Shown: positions 58,864 through 64,000 of the stretch, piece by piece
How the letters are laid out: each line of letters opens with the position of its first letter
Position numbering within the stretch: position 1 is the stretch's first letter
NCBI RefSeq assembly: GCF_000971975.1
Contig: NZ_LAQO01000026.1
Coordinates: 1 to 64,000 of the forward strand
DNA: 64,000 bases
Source: Paenibacillus algorifonticola
GTDB taxonomy: Bacteria; Bacillota; Bacilli; Paenibacillales; Paenibacillaceae
Direction: 5' to 3'
Position numbers and translations under genes: made by a program
The notes under the pieces: model-generated
Database searches by the model: none
The model's input: the letters and a program-made list of their open reading frames with translations, nothing else
What the model was told of the DNA's origin: nothing

Positions 58864-59874
58864 TTGGAGCATTCAATAAAGGATCAATTGAACCGTGGTC
58901 TGCGGGACCTGCGTTTATCTGTTACCGACCGTTGTAATTTCCGCTGCCGTTATTGTATGCCGGCCGAAATTTTTGGCAAGGACTACCCGTTTTTGGCTGA
59001 AGACAAGGTGCTCAGCTTTGATGAGATAGAACGGCTCGTAACGATTTTTGTATCATTGGGCGTCAAAAAGCTTAGAATTACCGGCGGAGAGCCGCTGCTT
59101 AGAAAAGATTTGCCAACGCTGATCAAGCGCTTGAATGCGATCCCGGGCGTTGAAGATATTGCACTGACGACCAACGGGGTTCTGCTGCCCAAATCGGCCG
59201 CTGCGCTTGCGGAAGCTGGAATGCGGCGGGTAACGGTCAGTTTGGATTCGCTAAATGACGAGCGGTTCCGACTAATGAACGGAAACCGCAGCGGCGTGCA
59301 GGCCGTGCTGGATGGTATTGAAGCGGCATCTGCAGCAGGCATGCCGGTCAAAATCAATATGGTTGTCCAGAAGGGCACCAATGATCAGGATATATGGCCG
59401 ATGGCAGCTTATTTTCGCGAAAGGGGGCACATCCTTCGGTTTATTGAATATATGGATGTCGGCAATTCAAATGGCTGGAAGTGGGATCACGTTTTTTCAA
59501 GCAAACAGATTTTGCAGCTTTTAGAAGAACATCTGCCGCTTGTGCCAGTGGAAGCCCACTATGTAGGAGAAGTTGCTTCCCGCTATCGCTATCAGGATGG
59601 ATCGGGGGAGATCGGTTTTATTTCCTCCGTAAGTGACGCTTTTTGCAGCACTTGTACACGGGCACGAATATCCGCTGAAGGCAAGCTGTACACATGCCTG
59701 TTCGCCTCGAAGGGCTACGATTTAATGGAGCTGCTGCGCACTGACGAAACGGATGAGTCGATTCGCGAAGCCATCGCCAGCATTTGGACGAATCGCAATG
59801 ATCGTTATTCGGAGGAACGGGCTACCCGCACCCAGTCACCAGCGAAAATCGAGATGTCCCATATTGGCGGCTGA
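58864..59874 (+). CDS. moaA: GTP 3',8-cyclase
   Basis: A 336-residue radical SAM enzyme catalysing the first step of molybdenum cofactor synthesis. The N-terminal cluster is TDRCNFRCRYCMP, GGEP binds SAM, and the C-terminal cluster is FCSTCTRARISAEGKLYTC; the final Gly-Gly needed for activity is present (HIGG). The TTG at 58864 is favoured because GGGGTGAG sits just upstream; GTG at 58855 is the alternative. No moaB/C/D/E lie beside it. Confidence 0.94.
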   Translation: MEHSIKDQLNRGLRDLRLSVTDRCNFRCRYCMPAEIFGKDYPFLAEDKVLSFDEIERLVTIFVSLGVKKLRITGGEPLLRKDLPTLIKRLNAIPGVEDIALTTNGVLLPKSAAALAEAGMRRVTVSLDSLNDERFRLMNGNRSGVQAVLDGIEAASAAGMPVKINMVVQKGTNDQDIWPMAAYFRERGHILRFIEYMDVGNSNGWKWDHVFSSKQILQLLEEHLPLVPVEAHYVGEVASRYRYQDGSGEIGFISSVSDAFCSTCTRARISAEGKLYTCLFASKGYDLMELLRTDETDESIREAIASIWTNRNDRYSEERATRTQSPAKIEMSHIGG

Positions 59875-59905
59875 TTTCATAAGGCTAGTCAGGCTTAGGC
59901 CATCC

Positions 59906-59939
59906 AACCACGCTTCAGGCAGAAGCGTGGTTTTTTTTT
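59906..59939 (+). terminator. Terminator of moaA
   Basis: AACCACGCTTC (59906-59916) pairs with GAAGCGTGGTT (59922-59932), then a run of Ts. Confidence 0.93.
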
Positions 59940-60006
59940 GATTAAAAACATCATAATCGTCTATCACTTTTTCTAATGGAAATCATCATAATTCTTAATT
60001 TATACA

Positions 60007-60048
60007 GCTAAATCTGAGCGAAATACCCCCATTTCACTCGGATTTAGC
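60007..60048. repeat. Long imperfect hairpin in the moaA-cysJ gap
   Basis: GCTAAATC-n-GAG-n-GAAAT (60007-60024) pairs with ATTTC-n-CTC-n-GATTTAGC (60031-60048) with two symmetric mismatches. No T run; role unknown. Confidence 0.65.
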
Positions 60049-60090
60049 CATATTTTGCTTCCTAATCGACAAATTAGGGAAAATTAGGAG

Positions 60091-60106
60091 GCAATGTGCA
60101 CATTGC
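60091..60106. promoter_or_regulatory. Perfect 16-bp palindrome upstream of the cysJI promoter
   Basis: GCAATGTGCACATTGC, directly before the -35, looks like a dimeric regulator site. Confidence 0.55.
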
Positions 60107-60110
60107 CCGA

Positions 60111-60140
60111 TTGCACTTAATATGTTAGTTTGAATATTAT
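60111..60140 (+). promoter_or_regulatory. Putative sigma-A promoter of cysJI
   Basis: TTGCAC (60111-60116), 18 bases, TATTAT (60135-60140), giving a leader of about 160 bases that contains repeat copy 3. Confidence 0.58.
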
Positions 60141-60176
60141 TGATGGACTAAAGTGTGTAAGCGCAGTTTACAAGGT

Positions 60177-60270
60177 GAAACGGCCGAAAGCCGTCCTTTG
60201 GCGGCGCGGCGCGTTTCAGTCCGAGAAATATAGAGAAAGGATGAGAAAATCATATCCTTTCCTATATTTT
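60177..60270. repeat. Composite palindromic repeat, copy 3 (inverted)
   Basis: Y palindrome at 60177-60217, inverted relative to 7517-7553 and sharing GTGAAACGGC, TGGCGGCG and GGCGCGTTTCAGTCCGAG, then an AT-rich hairpin at 60225-60270 with AAATATAG/CTATATTT and AAAGGAT/ATCCTTT stems. The hairpin sequence differs from other X units but pairing is kept on both sides. Confidence 0.83.
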
Positions 60271-60306
60271 AAAACAGTATGATTTCATGTTTATGAGAGG
60301 TGGATT

Positions 60307-62175
60307 TTGTTGCAACTTCAGGTGACGAACAGTCCTTTTAATCAGGAGCAGGTTGAGCTTCTTAACCGCCTTCTGCCAACTTTGACGGAATCGCAGCATA
60401 TATGGTTATGCGGATATTTGTCCGCAGTTCAGAGCACAGCAGCTTTTGCGCCCATGAGTGCAGAGCCGCAATTAAGCGCGGCACTTGCTGTAGCTGGGGA
60501 AGCGCTATCAGCACCGGTTCAGCCAGCAGGCTCGCGCGAAGTGACGATTTTATTCGGATCGCAGACGGGCAACAGCCAGCGCCTGTCCGGCAAGCTTGCA
60601 AGCTTGCTTACGGATAGCGGCTTTCAGGTTACATTGTCCGCGATGAACAAATTCAAGCCTAATGGCTTGAAGAAGGTCGAAAATTTATTGATTATTGCAA
60701 GTACCCATGGAGAAGGCGAACCGCCGGATAATGCAATCTCCTTCCATGAGTTCCTATATAGCAAAAGAGCGCCGCAGCTGGATGAATTGTATTTCTCCGT
60801 TCTGTCGCTCGGTGATACTTCGTATGAATTCTTTTGCCAGACGGGTAAAGATTTCGACGTTCGCCTTGAGGAGCTGGGCGGCAAGCGCCTGACGCCGCGT
60901 ATGGACTGCGATCTCGATTATGATGAGCCGGCAGCAGAGTGGTTCAATCAAGTTGCTGCTGCGTTAAGCGAGCGGTTGAATGGATCGACAGCAGCTCCGC
61001 AGACAGCGGCTGTTTCTGCAGCAGGTATCGCTACAGCGACTGAATCCGAATATTCGCGTACAAATCCGTTTCATGCGGAAGTGCTCGCGAACATTAACTT
61101 GAACGGACGCGGTTCAGACCGCGAGACACGCCATCTGGAGCTGTCGCTTGACGGATCGAGCTTGCAATATGAGCCAGGCGATTGCCTTGGCCTTTTCCCG
61201 GAAAATCATCCGAGGCTTGTGGACGAGCTGATTCAGGCTTTGGGCTGGAGCGCGGACGAGAAGGTTCCATTTAACAAAAAAGGCGAGGAAGGCTCGCTGC
61301 GCGAAGCGCTTCTGAAGCATTATGAAATTACAGTATTGACGAAGCCACTGCTGGAGCAGGCTGCGAAGCTTTCTGCAAATAGCGGGCTCCAGGAGCTTGC
61401 AGCGCCAGGCAAAGAGAAAGAGCTGAAGGACTATATCAACGGCCGCGATTTGCTTGATCTGGCGCAGGATTTTGCGCCATGGAATTGGACGCCGGCTGCG
61501 TTTGTAGGCATTTTGCGCAAGCTGCCAGCACGTCTGTATTCCATTGCAAGCAGCTTCCAGGCCAATCCGGACGAGGTGCATTTGACGATTCGCGCCGTTC
61601 GTTATGAAGCAAATGGCCGCGAGCGTTACGGGGTATGCTCGATTCACACGGCAGAGCGTCTGGAGCCAGGCGATACCGTGCCGATCTATATTCAGAACAA
61701 CCCGAATTTCAAGCTGCCGACAAGCGCCGAAACACCGATTATTATGATCGGTCCAGGCACAGGCGTAGCACCATTCCGGGCATTCATGGAGGAGCGCGAG
61801 GAATCCGGTGCGGAAGGAAAATCATGGTTATTTTATGGCGACCGCCATTTCGTAACGGACTTTCTGTATCAAACGGACTGGCAGCGCATGCTGAAGGACG
61901 GCGTTCTGACGAAGCTGGACGTTGCGTTCTCACGCGATTCGGAAGAAAAAGTGTACGTACAGCACCGTATTTTGGAGCAGGCTGCGGAGCTGTATGAGTG
62001 GCTGCAAGCCGGTGCCCATGTATATGTGTGCGGCGATGAGAAGCATATGGCACATGATGTGCATTCCGCGCTCATTACTGTCATTGAGCAGGAAGGCGGC
62101 ATCAGCCGCGAGAAAGCGGAAGCTTATCTTGCCGACATGCAGCAGCAGCAGCGCTACCAGCGCGATGTGTACTAA
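60307..62175 (+). CDS. cysJ: Sulfite reductase (NADPH) flavoprotein subunit
   Basis: A 622-residue diflavin reductase passing electrons from NADPH to CysI in sulfate assimilation. Flavodoxin domain (about 75-220) with ILFGSQTGNSQRL, ASTHGEGEPPDNA and LGDTSYEFFC; FAD domain with RLYSIASS; NADP domain with GPGTGVAPFRAF and the C-terminal RDVY. TTGTTG start at 60307/60310 behind AGAGGTGG. cysI follows after 35 bases. Confidence 0.95.
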   Translation: MLQLQVTNSPFNQEQVELLNRLLPTLTESQHIWLCGYLSAVQSTAAFAPMSAEPQLSAALAVAGEALSAPVQPAGSREVTILFGSQTGNSQRLSGKLASLLTDSGFQVTLSAMNKFKPNGLKKVENLLIIASTHGEGEPPDNAISFHEFLYSKRAPQLDELYFSVLSLGDTSYEFFCQTGKDFDVRLEELGGKRLTPRMDCDLDYDEPAAEWFNQVAAALSERLNGSTAAPQTAAVSAAGIATATESEYSRTNPFHAEVLANINLNGRGSDRETRHLELSLDGSSLQYEPGDCLGLFPENHPRLVDELIQALGWSADEKVPFNKKGEEGSLREALLKHYEITVLTKPLLEQAAKLSANSGLQELAAPGKEKELKDYINGRDLLDLAQDFAPWNWTPAAFVGILRKLPARLYSIASSFQANPDEVHLTIRAVRYEANGRERYGVCSIHTAERLEPGDTVPIYIQNNPNFKLPTSAETPIIMIGPGTGVAPFRAFMEEREESGAEGKSWLFYGDRHFVTDFLYQTDWQRMLKDGVLTKLDVAFSRDSEEKVYVQHRILEQAAELYEWLQAGAHVYVCGDEKHMAHDVHSALITVIEQEGGISREKAEAYLADMQQQQRYQRDVY

Positions 62176-62210
62176 ACGGACCTAAGCGAGTGCGAGAGGA
62201 GATAGCAGCA

Positions 62211-63932
62211 ATGGCAAATGATCAAATCGTAAAGCCTATCGGCGGCCCGCCGAGCGATGTTGAACATATTAAAATAGAGAGCAATTACTTGCGTGGAGCG
62301 CTCGTTGAGACGCTTCGCAATCCGGTTACAGGAAGCTTGCCGGAGGATGACAACCGCTTGATGAAATTCCACGGCAGCTACATGCAGGATGACCGGGACC
62401 TGCGCAATGAGCGCGAGAAGCAGAAGCTGGAGGCCGCTTACCAGTTTATGCTCCGCGTCGTTGTACCGGGTGGTGTAGCGACAGCCGAGCAATGGCTGGC
62501 GATGGACGAACTGGCACATAAATATGGCAATGGCACGCTGCGTCTGACGACACGTCAGGCTTTCCAAATGCATGGCGTGCTGAAATGGAATTTGAAAAAG
62601 ACGATCCGTACGATCAACGATAAGCTCATGACGACGCTTGCCGCTTGCGGCGACGTTAACCGTAATGTCATGAGCAATCCTAACCCGCATCTGTCCGAGG
62701 CACATGAGCAGGTGAATGAGTGGGCGAGACGCATCAATAATCATCTAGCGCCGCGCACACCTGCGTATCATGAAATTTGGCTGGATGGCGAAAAGGTAGA
62801 AAGCTCGGAAGCTGCTGGCGAAGTGGAACCGATCTACGGACCGGTGTACTTGCCGCGTAAATTCAAAATCGGGCTGGCTGTTCCCCCGTCCAATGATGTA
62901 GACGTTTATTCTCAGGATCTGGGCTACATTGCGATTTTGGAAAAAGGCAAGCTCATCGGCTTCAACGTAACCGTCGGTGGCGGCATGGGCATGACGCATG
63001 GCGATACGGCGACTTATCCGCAGCTTGGCCGCGTTATTGGGTTCTGCACACCAGAGCAAACGATTGACGTTGCCGAGAAGACGGTTATGATTCAACGCGA
63101 TTATGGCAATCGCTCTGTTCGTAAAAATGCCCGTTTCAAATACACGATTGACCGCCACGGTCTGGACTGGTTTGTTGACGAGCTGCATAAAAGAATGGAC
63201 TGGAAGCTGGAAGCGCCGCGCGAATTCCACTTCGACAGCAATGGCGACCGCTATGGCTGGATTAAAGGCACAAACGGCAAATGGAATCTGACACTGTACA
63301 TTCAAAGCGGACGGATTCAAGATGACGGCGACTACAAGCTGATGACGGGCTTGCGTGAAATTGCGAAGATCCATACCGGAGACTTCCGCCTTTCACCGAA
63401 CCAAAATCTCGTTATTGCCAATATCACAACGCAGAAAAAACGCAAAATCGTTGAGCTGATTGAGCAGTATAAGCTGACGGACGGCGCGCATTATTCTGCT
63501 TTGCGCCGCAGCTCGATTTCCTGCGTAGCACTGCCGACCTGTGGCCTTGCTATGGCGGAAGCGGAACGGTACTTGCCGACTTTGATCGACAAGCTGGATG
63601 TGGTCATGGATGAAGCTGGTCTGCGCGACGAGTCCATCGTTATTCGCATGACGGGCTGCCCGAATGGCTGCGGCCGCCCAGCGCTCGGCGAAATTTCATT
63701 TATCGGGAAATCGCCGGGCAAATACAATATGTATTTGGGCGCAAGCTTCAACGGCGACCGTTTGAACAAGATGTACAAGGAAAATATTGATGAAACGGAA
63801 ATCATCAGCACGCTGACGCCTATTATTAACCGCTTCGCGAAAGAGCGCGAGCAGGGCGAGCATTTCGGTGATTTCGTCATTCGCAATGGCTATGTGAAGG
63901 CTACGACGTCAGGGCTTAATTTCCACGACTAG
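62211..63932 (+). CDS. cysI: Sulfite reductase (NADPH) hemoprotein subunit
   Basis: A 573-residue sirohaem and [4Fe-4S] enzyme reducing sulfite to sulfide with six electrons from CysJ. Cluster ligands lie in CVALPTCGLA and TGCPNGCGRP (about 440-490), and RLTTRQAFQMHG is a sirohaem-binding segment. The ATG at 62211 follows GAGAGGAGA; an earlier GTG-type start lies before that site. Length matches B. subtilis CysI (571). The gene is complete; nothing identifiable follows to the window end. Confidence 0.95.
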   Translation: MANDQIVKPIGGPPSDVEHIKIESNYLRGALVETLRNPVTGSLPEDDNRLMKFHGSYMQDDRDLRNEREKQKLEAAYQFMLRVVVPGGVATAEQWLAMDELAHKYGNGTLRLTTRQAFQMHGVLKWNLKKTIRTINDKLMTTLAACGDVNRNVMSNPNPHLSEAHEQVNEWARRINNHLAPRTPAYHEIWLDGEKVESSEAAGEVEPIYGPVYLPRKFKIGLAVPPSNDVDVYSQDLGYIAILEKGKLIGFNVTVGGGMGMTHGDTATYPQLGRVIGFCTPEQTIDVAEKTVMIQRDYGNRSVRKNARFKYTIDRHGLDWFVDELHKRMDWKLEAPREFHFDSNGDRYGWIKGTNGKWNLTLYIQSGRIQDDGDYKLMTGLREIAKIHTGDFRLSPNQNLVIANITTQKKRKIVELIEQYKLTDGAHYSALRRSSISCVALPTCGLAMAEAERYLPTLIDKLDVVMDEAGLRDESIVIRMTGCPNGCGRPALGEISFIGKSPGKYNMYLGASFNGDRLNKMYKENIDETEIISTLTPIINRFAKEREQGEHFGDFVIRNGYVKATTSGLNFHD

Positions 63933-64000
63933 TGGCGCTGCTGCAAGCTTTTTAGCAAGGCGAGTTTGGGCAAGGTGAATAACACGCTTGCCAGCCGCTC

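Overview
The window reads as chromosome of a spore-forming, Gram-positive Bacillales bacterium, most likely Paenibacillaceae. The basis is moderate GC, strong AAGGAGG-type ribosome binding sites with frequent TTG/GTG starts, sigma-A promoters, a PdaA-type spore-cortex deacetylase, topoisomerase IV genes, Bacillus-type Fnr with a C-terminal cysteine cluster, YwjA- and YfiB/YfiC-like ABC exporters, and a CysJI sulfite reductase. No rRNA, tRNA, phage, intact insertion sequence or CRISPR array was seen.

1-27.5 kb is mixed housekeeping and accessory sequence: the C-terminal part of a dynamin-like GTPase, a heterodimeric ABC exporter, purT, a TylF-like methyltransferase, a GDSL hydrolase with an ABC-2 transporter, parE-parC, MarR, CapA, a pseudouridine synthase with a methyltransferase, PAP2, an Xre repressor with an operator inside its promoter, an ECF41 sigma factor with its carboxymuconolactone-decarboxylase partner, pdaA, and ilvE divergent from a LysR gene. 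Relics of arabinose/arabinan use lie here: an araA fragment, a solute-binding-protein tail and a GH43 arabinofuranosidase.

27.9-55.9 kb is a dense anaerobic nitrogen-oxide island, with related molybdenum-cofactor genes to 59.9 kb. It holds hmp, a short Crp-like regulator, moeA, nrdG-nrdD, mobB, a five-gene DUF2249/membrane-protein operon, an LpdD-like gene, copper nitrite reductase nirK, a radical SAM gene with quinol NO reductase norB, a second Crp/Fnr regulator, hemY/cgoX, scdA (RIC), fnr, mobA, and an eight-gene operon encoding a NasC/NapA-like nitrate reductase with a cytochrome-b-like membrane protein, a four-cluster ferredoxin, a Tat-signal Rieske protein and NarK. A YwjA-like exporter, a second mobA and moaA follow. 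Eleven TGTGA-N6-TCACA boxes lie in front of these units. In most, the box centre is 29.5 or 30.5 bases from the first base of a -10 element, the geometry of class II Fnr activation near -41.5. Together the genes could take nitrate to nitrite, NO and N2O, repair NO damage, make molybdenum cofactor and supply anaerobic deoxynucleotides. No nosZ and no narGHJI are present.

60-64 kb carries cysJ-cysI behind a long structured leader. A dispersed palindromic repeat family occurs at 7.4, 16.5 (probable), 27.8 and 60.2 kb. The points most worth following are the unusual nitrate reductase operon, the DUF2249 operon, the Fnr box array and the repeat family.
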